Below are positions 48,159 through 59,277 of a DNA stretch of 64,000 nt, one piece after another. The DNA is from Cercis canadensis (Eukaryota; Streptophyta; Magnoliopsida; Fabales; Fabaceae), in assembly GCA_003255065.1 (NCBI GenBank), contig QAOA01000707.1:248001-312000 (forward strand). The letters are read 5' to 3'. How positions within the stretch are numbered: position 1 is the first letter of the stretch; each line of letters opens with the position of its first letter. Below the pieces are notes generated by a model. It was not told the DNA's origin, searched no databases, and saw only the letters and a program-made list of their open reading frames with translations. The position numbers and the translations under genes were made by a program.

Positions 48159-48164
48159 ACGTGA
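48159..48164 (+). promoter_or_regulatory. G-box in conserved block upstream of PPO-D
   Basis: CACGTG inside a block ('agcaatacttaatat' ... 'cacgtgacc(g/a)aattcga') that is also present upstream of PPO-E at about 57223-57265. Conservation between two gene copies makes it a better candidate than a lone hexamer. It is about 1 kb from the ATG. Confidence 0.4.
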
Positions 48165-49137
48165 CCGAATTCGATAAATATTATATTATATTATTTAATT
48201 TAATCCAATGTGACTGGCCCGTAATAGTAAAGGAAAACTCTTAGAAGCTTGGGTTTTTGCCAAGAAAATAATGCCAAGTGATGTAACAACAACAATCATT
48301 GGCTGCTAGTGCTTGGAGAGATCTGGAACTCTATCAATGCTTCAACTAGATTTATAAAGCCCTGAATAATTAAATTTTAAGCTTACCACTTCCAATCACA
48401 ATGACTCATAACCTATTTCTTAATATTTAAATAACCAGTCCTATATTAGTACTAGTTGCCTAAAAAATTGTTCCATGCGATTCACATGAAGTTATAGAAT
48501 TTCTCCAATTATTGACAATCCCTTCAAACACTCATTTTTTTTTTATATAAATAATCCTTATTTTAGAGTTTATTTTGAAACTCTTACGAACTACGGTGAT
48601 TCAGCATTTAGTGGAGGTGTATAAATTGTGCCATACAAAAACAAGTAATATTATACTTAAACATTTTTTAAAACTTTTTATGCATCGACTAGTTTATTAC
48701 ACTTATGCTAGTGTTTAATAGTTTTAATTTAGACTAAGTTTCAATAATTCACAAGTGCTTCGCAATGAAACTAAAATCATAAATTACTATATTATAAAAT
48801 AAGAACTTTGAATAAGAGTTTTGAGGGAGATTATAGCATTATCCTCTCTTTTGCATTATACCATGACAATTCTATAATAAATAATACTCAATGAAGTCAA
48901 AATATTTCAAAATTAAATTAAAATGATTTGATTAAAACAGAAATTATTTACAAATTACACCAAAAGTGATAAAATTTATAAATTTTCATCTACTACATAT
49001 AAAGGAATTTGTCAATGAAATCGACTTTTCAATTAATATGATATCAAACAAGTTTTATTAAAGAACTCAATTACAAAAAATAGACAACCTATCATTTTGG
49101 AGAGATGGATCTTGGCTCTTCGCTCTTCAAATATCAC

Positions 49138-49145
49138 TATATAAA
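49138..49145 (+). promoter_or_regulatory. TATA box of PPO-D
   Basis: TATATAAA, 39 nt before the ATG at 49184. Confidence 0.65.
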
Positions 49146-49183
49146 CGGTCTAAGCCTACAGCAAAACCAAAAATAAGCTAAGC

Positions 49184-51061
49184 ATGGCTTCTCTTACACC
49201 TATACTCCCTTCAGTAAACAATGCCAACCTCTATTCCACCTCCACCATTACTACCACTTCTTCCCTTCCCATTTTGAAAAAGAAGTCCCTTGCCTCCAAA
49301 CATGGAAAGCCAAACCTTTACTATGCTTCTAGAGTGGCATGCAAAGCCACAAATGATGACCAGAAAAACCATATTTCACCCAAAGATGAGCAAGAAGCCC
49401 ATCTTGGGATGTTTGAAAGGAGGAATCTCCTCCTTGGCCTAGGAGGCCTTTATGGTGCTACTAGTACTCTTACCAATAACCCATTTGCCCTAGCAGTTGG
49501 AGATGGTTCCACACCTAAACCGATACCGGCACCGGAACTAAGCACCTGCCATGTTCCTACCGGGTTACCTCAGTGGGCAAAAGTAAAGACTTGCTGTCCT
49601 CCGGTTCCTCCAGACCCCTCAAAGATCATAACCTTCAGTGAGCACCTAAAAACAACTGATAACACCAAATTGCGTACTAGACCAGCTGCACATACGGTGG
49701 CTGACGATCGTAATTACTTGGGAAAATTTGAGAAAGCCATTCAGGCCATGAAGGACCTTGAGCCTAATGACCCACGTAATTTCTCACAACAAGCCAATGT
49801 TCATTGTGCTTATTGCAATAATGGCTATCCCCAACTCCCTTGCACCTCCTCTGATAACCCTCTACAAGTTCATTTCTCTTGGCTCTTCTTTCCTTTCCAT
49901 CGCTGGTACCTCTACTTCTTTGAGAAAATCCTTGGCAAATTGATTGATGACCCCAAATTTGCCATGCCATTTTGGAACTGGGACCACCCTGATGGCATGC
50001 ACATGCCAAGAATTTACACAGACAATGTTCGATCTCCTCTTTTCGACAGGTTCCGAAACTTGGCCCATCTCGCCCCAGCCACAGTCGACTTAAACTACAA
50101 TCGTGGAATTGGTGATCTTCCTCACCAAAATGTTGTGAATTACAACCTCAACATCATGCACAGACAGATGGTTCATGCCAATACCCCAGAACTATTTTTC
50201 GGGCAATGTTACCGAGCTGGAAGCAAATCAGCTCGTTCAGGTGCTGGCTCAATAGAGAATATTCCTCATAACACTATCCATGCTTGGACTGGTGACCTTG
50301 AAATGCCAAATGGTGAGGACATGGGCAACTTCTATTCTGCTGGTAATGACCCAGTCTTCTATGCTCACCACTCAAATGTGGATCGAATGTGGTCAGTGTG
50401 GAAAACATTGGAAGGTAACTTTAGAAAAGATTTCACTTGCAAAGATTGGTTGGATACTGGGTTTGTCTTCTATGATGAGAACAAAAACCCTGTGAAGGTG
50501 ACTGTGAAGGACTGCCTTGACACTAAGAATTTAGGATATGTTTATCAAGATGTACAAAACCCTTGGGTGTCCCATGAGTTTAAACCCACGGCAAGGTTGG
50601 CTATTAAGAAGTCAAATGCAAAACCACCAACAGCTCCTACCATAGAGGAAACCCACTTCCCTGTGGTTTTGGATTCAGTCAAGAAGTTCTATGTTACAAA
50701 ACCCGTCCGGAAGCCAGAAGCCGACGAGAATGTGATTTTACTGATTGAAGATATTGAATTTTTGAGTGTTGACAGTGTGAAATTTGATGTTCTTCTCAAT
50801 GATGAAGATGATGCTTCCTGCACCCCAGACAACACAGAGTTTGCTGCAAGCTTTACAAACGTTTCCCATGGTAATGCAGGCGAATTGATCAAATCAAGCC
50901 TAAAAACCAATATCACTGATATGTTGGTGGATTTGGAAGTCTCGGATGATGATAAGACTGTACTGGTGACCTTGGTGCCCAAGTATGCCGGAACCAGAAT
51001 CAGCGTTGGAGGTATTAAGATTCAGCTTGAAAAGGCCACAACTGAATTGACCTGCCTGTAG
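49184..51061 (+). CDS. PPO: PPO-D: polyphenol oxidase, plastid (thylakoid lumen)
   Basis: Single exon, 625 residues (MASLTPILPS). Transit peptide rich in Ser/Thr; twin-Arg ERRNLLLGLGG (78-88) with an ALA-V type end (102-105). Copper A His207, His230, His239, thioether Cys211; copper B His362, His366 and HH 395-396, gate Phe383. DWL 421-423, KFDV 533-536. Asn363 and Ala367 follow the first two copper B ligands, whereas PPO-A and PPO-C have Gly at the first position. Asn at this place is associated in the plant PPO literature with enzymes able to act on monophenols; whether that holds here is inference. It lacks the Lys/Glu-rich linker and ends EKATTELTCL. Sister of PPO-E. Confidence 0.96.
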   Translation: MASLTPILPSVNNANLYSTSTITTTSSLPILKKKSLASKHGKPNLYYASRVACKATNDDQKNHISPKDEQEAHLGMFERRNLLLGLGGLYGATSTLTNNPFALAVGDGSTPKPIPAPELSTCHVPTGLPQWAKVKTCCPPVPPDPSKIITFSEHLKTTDNTKLRTRPAAHTVADDRNYLGKFEKAIQAMKDLEPNDPRNFSQQANVHCAYCNNGYPQLPCTSSDNPLQVHFSWLFFPFHRWYLYFFEKILGKLIDDPKFAMPFWNWDHPDGMHMPRIYTDNVRSPLFDRFRNLAHLAPATVDLNYNRGIGDLPHQNVVNYNLNIMHRQMVHANTPELFFGQCYRAGSKSARSGAGSIENIPHNTIHAWTGDLEMPNGEDMGNFYSAGNDPVFYAHHSNVDRMWSVWKTLEGNFRKDFTCKDWLDTGFVFYDENKNPVKVTVKDCLDTKNLGYVYQDVQNPWVSHEFKPTARLAIKKSNAKPPTAPTIEETHFPVVLDSVKKFYVTKPVRKPEADENVILLIEDIEFLSVDSVKFDVLLNDEDDASCTPDNTEFAASFTNVSHGNAGELIKSSLKTNITDMLVDLEVSDDDKTVLVTLVPKYAGTRISVGGIKIQLEKATTELTCL

Positions 51062-52366
51062 AATGATCAAGCTGATTGATGCTGGGGTGCAAGGCTTGGA
51101 TATTTTGTGATGCCTTTTAGTGCACTTGTGGTTAGGTTTGAGTCCAATCATGGACTATGCAAAAATAAGCGACTTAATTAGCAGTCATGTAGAAGGTCGC
51201 ATGCAAAATGTGTGCTTGTGTCATGGTTTTGCTTGCCATGAACACTAAGCATTATTATCCTGCTTTCTTAAGCTTTATCTTCAGTAACTAGTGTCTGATT
51301 CTCATATTCAGTTCCATTTGATTTCCACAATCTGGCTTTTTTAATAATCATTAAGGTTTTTAGATTTCTAGTGCATAAGAAAACCATCTTATATATTATA
51401 TGCATCGATAATGGATAGCAATTTCACGTCCATATCAAACTATTGTTTGATTAGGTCATTGTGGAAAGCAATGGCATGAGCAACTTTCGTGGACTATCTC
51501 AAACTCCATTGTAGAAAAATGTACACGACGTTCCTAGCCTTGTAACCCAAACCTGCCACATAATGAAACAAACTACTTCTAAATTTTAATATTTTCTAAC
51601 CACTCTAGCTCCAATCGGATCATGTCTTCATACCAATGGAGCTCAGCTTCAGAACTAGCATTGCAAATCATTCGTATTTTTATTGGCATTTGAGGAGGCA
51701 CTTGATATGCTAAATCCTAAATTTTAAATATTTTGGATGCTTAGATATAAGTGTTTGAATGTAAAATATATAGGAAAGATCTCTAAATTGACAATTAAAA
51801 ATCATTCAAGATCTCTAAGAATTATATAATCACACTTGGTAACGGAAAAAAACAAAATCTTTGGATTTCTAACTTTTAAACGTGTATTGTTATATTCAAC
51901 ATTCTCGACTTTTTAAATCCTCATGGCTCATGCCTAGAGGCGTAAAAAGTAAGCATACAAATGGCTAATTCAAAGCATCTAAACTAAACCCATGCAATAG
52001 CTTCTAAAAAAAATATAAGCATTTTATGCGAATATAAATTTCTTTGAGTGTAACTGTGTAAGATCTCCGTAAAATTCTCAAAACCTTTACTATCAACATG
52101 TAATAATTTGTTTTATGCTAATATCAAAAACTAAGCATTTTGTCGTTCATATATACCCATGTTAAAGTGCCAGCTCACGAAACCATCACACCCCTAAAAA
52201 TCATGATTTAATGCCAGATAATGTCTCCACTTGATCCAAATTGACTATAAAAAAATGCTTATTACATACTAGTTATATCATATTACTTCACACTAGTTGA
52301 CGTAATATTATTTAAGCCACACAAAAAAAAAAAAAAAAGCTTAGTTCAAGTTTAAAGGTATAAGTG
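51062..52366. other. PPO-D downstream spacer
   Basis: 51100-51260 shares 'gagtccaatcatgg', 'aaaaataag' and 'gcaaaatgtgt' blocks with the PPO-E 3' flank (61022-61110), as expected for sister copies. No gene. Confidence 0.5.
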
Positions 52367-52764
52367 CTATGCTACCTATCCTCTTAGAGGGGACTAGTAC
52401 TACTCTCACCCTCTTTGGGTGGGATTTTGAGAGAGACTCAGTGAGACGTACAACATAATTTTGGTGTCATTGCAAAAATGTCAAAAAATTGAGTGACTTA
52501 AAATGTGTCAATACACACAGTTCTTTATAAATTAAAAAATGAAATAATATAAGAAAATATACCAAAAAGTAAACTTGAAAAGCAGTTGCTCATTGGCAAA
52601 TTTTTACAGATAATTTCGCTTTTTTTTTTTATAAGAAATTGTGTATTCGACACATATTAAGTAACTCAATTTTTTGAAATCTCCACAATGACATTAAAAT
52701 TATTGAATAAATTCTACCTGAACCCAACCAACTGAGGTGAGAGGTGAGGGTAGCCGTAGCATAA
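52367..52764. mobile_element. About 400-bp foldback MITE, copy 1
   Basis: Ends are inverse (GCTATGCTAC left, GTAGCATA right), with inversion between 'ctctcaccctcttt' and 'gaggtgagagg'. Interior 'cattgcaaaaatgtcaaaaa' ... 'cacatattaagtaactcaattttt' matches the second copy at 63622-64000. Confidence 0.65.
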
Positions 52765-52955
52765 CCCTCACCTAATTATATGACAACTAAAAAATGTTGA
52801 GATACCAAAATGTAGACTTTGTAACTTTTTTCAAATATTTTATCATTTTCATTTGTATAATTTTTTATAGTAGTGTACGTGGTAGGTGAATGATTGGTAG
52901 TGCTAATTTGAAAAATTAATTATTCAAGGCTTTGTAAGTCTAGGATATTTCAATT

Positions 52956-52964
<9 letters not shown>

Positions 52965-52998
<34 letters not shown>

Positions 52999-53891
52999 AC
53001 AGTTAATAGACACAAGTTAGCTAAAATACTAAAAAAAAAAAATTGACATCTCAAGTTCGAATCTCATTCTCTATATCCTCATCTAAAAAAAATTATTTTA
53101 TCTATCTAACAACAATTAAAGAACTCACATTAAAATATCTAATTAAATCATGCCATTTTGTTAAATAAATTTTAAGTCACATGAAAATTTATCGTGAATT
53201 TTATTATATATATATATATATAGATATGCAACAGTTAATAGACACAAGTTAGCTAAAATACTAAAAAAAAAATTGACATCTAAAGTTCGAATCTCATTCT
53301 CTATATCCTCAGCTAAAAAAAATTATTTTATCTATCTAATAACAATAAAAGAACTCACATTAAAATATCTAATTAAATCATGCCATTTTGTTAAATAAAT
53401 TTTAAGTCACATGAAAATTTATCGTGAATTTTATTATATATATATATATATAGATATGCAACAGTTAATAGACACAAGTTAGCTAAAATACTAAAAAAAA
53501 AATTGACATCTAAAGTTCGAATCTCATTCTCTATATCCTCAGCTAAAAAAAATTATTTTATCTATCTAATAACAATAAAAGAACTCACATTAAAATATCT
53601 AATTAAATCATGCCATTTTGTTAAATAAATTTTAAGTCACATGAAAATTTATCGTGAATTTTATTATATATATATATATATAGATATGCAACAGTTAATA
53701 GACACAAGTTAGCTAAAATACTAAAAAAAAAATTGACATCTAAAGTTCGAATCTCATTCTCTATATCCTCAGCTAAAAAAAATTATTTTATCTATCTAAT
53801 AACAATAAAAGAATTCACATTAAAATATCTAATTAAATCATGCCATTTTGTTAAATAAATTTTAAGTCACATGAAAATTTATCGTGAATTG
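52965..53891. repeat. Tandem array, four copies of a 230-bp unit with TA microsatellites
   Basis: Units begin 'gcaacagttaatagacac' at 52996, 53228, 53458 and 53688 (periods 232, 230, 230) and end 'atttatcgtgaatt'. Copies 2-4 are almost identical; copy 1 is more diverged. Each junction carries a (TA)n run, which may have driven expansion. Confidence 0.9.
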
Positions 53892-54319
53892 TATTTATAA
53901 ATAGCTTGATCGTGGCTTCATCTTATTGATAATATGAACATATACAAATCAAGATGAATCAGTACTATAGTATATTAATATATGGCTTGTCTTTCTCTTC
54001 AACGACCCCTTGGTCAACATCAATGCAACCAGGGCCTCATATTCTATATGATTTTTCCTTCAATGACCATTTGTTTATTAATGTTCTTAAATTAATTAGT
54101 TTTTCATTTAAATAAGAACTTTTTAGAAATACTTAGAATTTGAGTTATTATATAGTATACTAGTGGAAAATAAAAAAATTTATATAAGTAATTGAAATTA
54201 TATAACTTTTGTTTTTAACAAGACAAAACTTAAGCATCAAATTCTCAAACTAGTTAAGTATTTTAATTTAAGCAATTTTTTTATATTTCAAAATAAAATT
54301 TTCATATAAAATCATAAAC

Positions 54320-55380
54320 AACAATTTCATCATTTGCATAAACATCAAGCTTGAGTGCTATTTCCCTTCCGTCACTAACGCCTATTCCTCTTCTTAATAT
54401 ATGATGGCCACGTTTGATCATTGATGCAATGATAGTATATCTTCACTAATCCTCTTGCGAGACATAACATTAAACTAATTGGTAATAATTATGGCTGTTG
54501 AAAGTGACCTAATTATAATTGTGTTAATTAATTAGTAGTTGAAGATGATAAATTGGTAATATTTATGACTGTTTAAAGTAACCTAATGATAATAATTGTG
54601 TTAAAGATAAATTGATAGTGGTGGCTTTGAAAATATATAATTTTGGAGCAATGTATCTAAGTTATGTTTTGAGTCAATGTAACGATGTAATGAGTTCAAT
54701 CTATAGCTAATCTACAAAACTAATTAAAGTGAAATTGGTTGGCTTATAAGTGGAATTTTTATGGGGATTTTATGTGCCGTGTATGCAAGTAATATAAAGA
54801 ATGAAGGAATGTAGANTATATAATTTTGGAGCAATGTATCTAAGTTATGTTTTGAGTCAATGTAACGATGTAATGAGTTCAATCTATAGCTAATCTACAA
54901 AATTAATTAAAGTGAAATTGGTTGGCTTATAAGTGGAATTTTTATGGGGATTTTATGTGCCGTGTATGCAAGTAATATAAAGAATGAAGGAATGTAGAAA
55001 TTAGCATCACCTCCAATTAATCAAGTTTCTCTCTGGTTTGATAACTCAAGCAGACACCCAAAGCTCACAAAGCCAGAGCCTAGTCTTCTCTGAGCTCGCC
55101 CTTGAAGTAGAGTCTTCTTTGAAGTCATCTCCAACAAAAGCTTTGTCGTTTGAAGTGGCTGTTGTCTCTGCCCTGGGATCCTATTTTAAACGCTCTTCAA
55201 AGCTATTCTAGATTATGCAGCAGATGCAGACTCAGGCACCTGCATGATATGCAGTGGAAGGAGAAATTCTGTATTGACTTTCTGAATTAAATTTGCAATC
55301 TTCTCAAACAACCCTAGCTGCTAGTTGATGGCGGGTGAATGCTAGTCCCACATTTAATATAGCCTTAAACTTGCTTAACT
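54320..55380 (-). repeat. Duplicated block, copy 2: PPO-C 3' flank behind PPO-D
   Basis: Partner of 42130-43000. Together with 45130-47325 it brackets the place where a PPO-C-type gene would have stood. It contains an N artefact (54634-54815 repeated at 54817-54998, N at 54816). Confidence 0.75.
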
Positions 55381-55878
55381 TGTAATGGATTCTGGAGCAG
55401 TGTAGTGAATATGTTAACCACGGATAATTCAAGTTATATATTATAGTACACGAGTACTGCAGATAAGAAACAAGAGTACAATAGTACAAATGTAGGACAT
55501 GTACTAGTACTACCCATCAATTAGAGAGATCAATTTGTAACTAGGACTAAATTTGTGCAATACTTTAATAAAATATGAACACCCACTAAGATGGATGATT
55601 CAAGAACCAAAATTTATTACCTGATCCTCAATATTTTATTAAAAGCCTGTGAAATATGTTTTTTTTTCTTATAAAAAAAGATTGGAGAAGGATTTAAATT
55701 TTTTAAAGTGAAAGGTATATTTTAGAGAGTAAATTGTAGAAAAAAAAATCTTTGGTAAGAAAATCAACTCTTAAAATTGTGATAAAGTGTATGCACCTTG
55801 ATGAGGGTCTATAAATTTTTCAAAATTCACTAACTTGATTCTCTCATATGTAGTTATAAAAGTGCACCTTATTCTTTA

Positions 55879-56331
55879 GGGTTTGTTTGGGAGTTAAAAT
55901 TAAAGAAAAAAAATGAGTAAATGTGTCAATCTCGTTGTTTGAGAGTTCAAGATTAAAAAAATGAAAAGGAGCCAAGAGGTAACATCAAATTCTCACATTC
56001 ATTTTTTGCCTTCACTTTTGTATTCCTCAAATTTGGGGGATTTGGAGAATAAAGAAGAGTAATTTACTATTATACCTTTATTTATTTCTTCAAATTATTT
56101 TTCAAACACTATTTAAATAACATTATTAAATCTTATATTAGATAAATTTACTTTATAAATAAATGATAAATTTATAAATTTTTATTTTTTCTTTTCCTTT
56201 TCTCTCCCTTTGCTCATTTTAATTATCCAAACAAGGGAGAGAAAAGTCTCTCCCATTCCCTTCCTTTCCTTTCTCTCCCTTTCCTCTTGTTTCCTTCTCC
56301 TTCCTTTCCCCTTCAACTCCCAAACAAACCC
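55879..56331. mobile_element. Tourist-like MITE (PIF/Harbinger)
   Basis: Termini GGGTTTGTTTGGGAGTT and AACTCCCAAACAAACCC, flanked by TTA on each side (55876-55878, 56332-56334). End sequence and TTA target are typical of PIF/Harbinger MITEs. Pyrimidine-rich interior near the right end. Confidence 0.85.
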
Positions 56332-56339
56332 TTAAAGTG

Positions 56340-57220
56340 CACTAATCACTTTAGAGAATTCGAATCCGACTGGAGAGATACTTTGCATGTATTTTGCAAC
56401 ATATGCATGCTTCTATGTTTTATGGGCTTGCATGTGTCTCATTTCAATTTGAGTCATAGCAAAAAAATATCAAAAAAAACACTTCCAAATAGTTGAGATA
56501 TTTCCATTTCGGTAATCCAATTGTGAAATTGATCATTGTGGTTTTTCTTTCAACAATAAGTTGGTGTACTTCAAGCATATGGGCTCAAGACTGACATTGC
56601 TACTATTTTGGGCCTAAATTTGATTGGGCTTTTACTAAGGCCTAAACACCCAAAACCCACATGGACTTTAACCGAGACTAGGCCCAATGTGACCATGACT
56701 AACTATAGATTGGAAGGTGATCGAATAATAATAATAATAAAAAAAACGTAAATGGGTTATTACTTATTACCAAAACCAGAAGCACTATAGTTTTTAGGGT
56801 GTTTCTGGTCCTCATTTGGCTTTCCATGCTTGGGGGCTATGAAAAAGAGGGGAGGGGAAAATTTAAATAAGAATAAAATTTGGTTTTGATCCCAAATTTT
56901 TTTTAATATCACTTTAATTCTTGAAAGATAACTTCCTCTATCAAAACAGTCCTTCGACAATTCTTGCCCATTAATCTTGTTACATTAATATTTAACATGT
57001 CACATAGAATATTCTATCAACTCTCACTAAGAGAAAATAAATAGAGAACTCTTTTAATGGACATAATTATCTTTTAAGAATTGAAATGATATTAAATTTT
57101 TTTAAGAAACTAAATTGATTATGCTCGTATCTTTTAGGAATAAAAGAGTATTTTTTTTTTCTTTTAAGTAAACATCAATATAATATCATGATCTTTTCTA
57201 AATAATCCTGGAGGAGAAAG
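56340..57220. other. Intergenic spacer
   Basis: No gene recognised; AT-rich with short poly-A runs. Confidence 0.4.
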
Positions 57221-57222
57221 AG

Positions 57223-57265
57223 AAGCAATACTTAATATACTATTGACTCACGTGACCAAATTCGA
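57223..57265 (+). promoter_or_regulatory. Remnant of PPO-D-type upstream block with G-box, 2 kb from PPO-E
   Basis: 'agcaatacttaatat' followed by 'tcacgtgaccaaattcga' (CACGTG at 57249-57254) matches 48108-48175 upstream of PPO-D. After this point similarity to PPO-D stops until about 59318, inside the PPO-E coding sequence. Confidence 0.5.
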
Positions 57266-57816
57266 AAATTACACAGAAGCTTTTCTTGCTCATTTCTTGC
57301 TTTCTTGAATTCGGTAATGAATGCGTCCTCTGTTTTTGGGAGCTATTTTATTTTTCTGGGTTTTGTAGCAGAGGGAGGAGAGACGCTATTGGAGGTTGCT
57401 GGGAGAGAGAAATAAGGCGTTGGTAAAGATAAAATTTTGATGAATAATAAAAAGATGATGTGGTTGCTGGTTTATGTGTAAAAAATAATACATATATAAT
57501 ATTTTAATAAAAGAACATCACCACTAATATTTACAGAATTTTATTTAAGTTTTTTCCATTTGAAAAATAGACATGATTTAATTAGATATTTCAATGTAAT
57601 TGGCGCATATATAAAATATTTAAATGTATTGTATATCTCTATAGTTTAGATAAATTTCAAATCAAGTTTTTGTAATTTTTTTTTTCTTTTTTTAAAGTTT
57701 TTATAGTTTAAATTTTTTTTAATTGAATCTTTGCCGTCATTTTTTATTATAATTCTATCAGTTTAATGTTGATATTATAAACAAATTATTTATATGACAA
57801 TTAAAAAAATTAACAT

Positions 57817-57877
57817 AATATTAAAATGACATAAAATTTTTTAAATNAATATTAAAATGACATAAATTTTTTTAAAT
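57817..57877. repeat. 30-bp direct repeat around a single N (probable assembly artefact)
   Basis: 57817-57846 and 57848-57877; N at 57847. Confidence 0.65.
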
Positions 57878-58165
57878 TATCATCTTTCTTTTTCCTCAAA
57901 TCTCTTTTTGCTTCTCTCTCAACTGTAAGAAGAATGAAAGTAATAATGACTTGATTAGTCCTTCTATGTTTTTTTTCTAACAATATCATACCTAAGAAAG
58001 CTCAGAAGCACCATTCTACAAATGAGTTGAGATAGTGTGATTGGAGGAGGAGTTCTATTTCTGTCATTTCAACGTGAAAACTATTAAAAAACAAAAGAAA
58101 GAAAATCAACAACCAAAGGTTGTGAAATAAGGCTTTTGACTTGGCCCACATGAAAAGGCACAAAC

Positions 58166-58338
58166 CTGTGGTAGAAAAGAGTAGATCGTAGAAGGAAACA
58201 GAGGGCCAAGGCGTCTGAATACGCAATGAAAACGAAATTGCTCATCCCTTTGGCGGTGGCTACTTTTATTGAAGTGTTCAAACCCACTTCCAAGAATTGG
58301 GTAGCGACCATCACTGTTGTTACTGTCACTTTCAGCAT
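58166..58338 (-). pseudogene. Orphan first exon of a WAT1-related (EamA/MtN21) transporter gene
   Basis: The minus strand reads MLKVTVTTVMVATQFLEVGL, NTSIKVATAKGMSNFVFIAY, then SDALALCFLLRSTLFYH and a donor (CACAG|GTTTG). The pattern (V-Q/E-x-x-x-VGLNT-x-x-KAAT-KGMS-x-x-VF-x-x-Y) is the first membrane pair of WAT1-related plant transporters. No following exon is found within the next 900 bp on the minus strand, and the interval left of 57.9 kb is AT-rich. It is probably a duplicated or transposed fragment that now occupies the former PPO-E promoter interval. Confidence 0.65.
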
Positions 58339-58399
58339 TCTCTTTTGTCTCTTGACCCTTCTAGTGGTTCTGCTAGTTTGCGGTGAGACGAGGCAATGA

Positions 58400-59250
58400 G
58401 AGATTATATGAGGAGAATTTTTTTATTCAGAAGAATCTGATTCCATGAAAAATGTAAAATTTTAAGGTTGTTCTGAACTTGTCTCAAAACTAGTGCTTCA
58501 AGGATTGGTCAAGTTATTATTGCTTCCATTATTCTTATAAGTAGAGAGAGAAAAAAGAAGAAGGTAGAGAGAAAAAGAAAAAAGAAAAAAGAAAAAAAAT
58601 AATGATGTGATAATTTTTTTTATCAAGTCTTATATAGACAAGGTGTTTGCCTTATCAGTATTAAGTTAACGGTATTATAATAAAAAATGATGACATAGAT
58701 CCAATTAAAATTTAAATTAAAATGATATCAAAAGAAGAAGAAAAATTATAAGAACAAAAATAATGATGCTTAAAGTGATAAATAAAACTAAAATAAATAA
58801 TTAAAGATGCATAAAAAATGCATTAAAGTGTAAAATTTAAAACAAAAATGTATATAAGTAATTAAATAAATCTAAATAATAGTGAATAACACTGAATAAA
58901 CACATACTAATTTGGAATTTGGGGATTTGGCGATAAAAATAAAAAAAAAATTGAAAAACCTAAATCTAATATGATATAACTTAAAAGAAAAAAAAAAAAA
59001 AGGATAAACGAAGTTAAACGGATTAATTGAGCCAATCTAGCCCGAATTCAAATGAGCCATGGGCCAAATTAGTCATCATTTATAATAGGCCAAAATGGCC
59101 AACCCATAAAGCTTAACTTGTTTTGACAGCTCTATTCCACCCCACGTAATCATTTGAATTATTGCACTCCACGCAATCATTTGAATAAAGTTCAAAGGTA
59201 GAGCATCTCATTTTACTCTACGTATTCATTTTAATGAAGTTCACAAGTAA
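58400..59250. other. AT-rich stretch before PPO-E
   Basis: No TATA box at a useful distance from the PPO-E ATG. 59140-59245 holds three imperfect repeats: 'cacgtaatcatttgaatta', 'cacgcaatcatttgaataa', 'tacgtattcattttaatga'. Confidence 0.5.
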
Positions 59251-59277
59251 TTTGTGGAGAGGTTCATAAGACTAACG

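Noticed and set aside
52965..53891. CRISPR-like or satellite reading of the 230-bp array
   Set aside because: Units are contiguous and without spacers in a plant genome; too few copies for a satellite.
53910..53940. 'cttgatcgtggcttcatc' as a second PPO start relic
   Set aside because: Match to the PPO 5' end is under 20 bp with no collinear support upstream or downstream.
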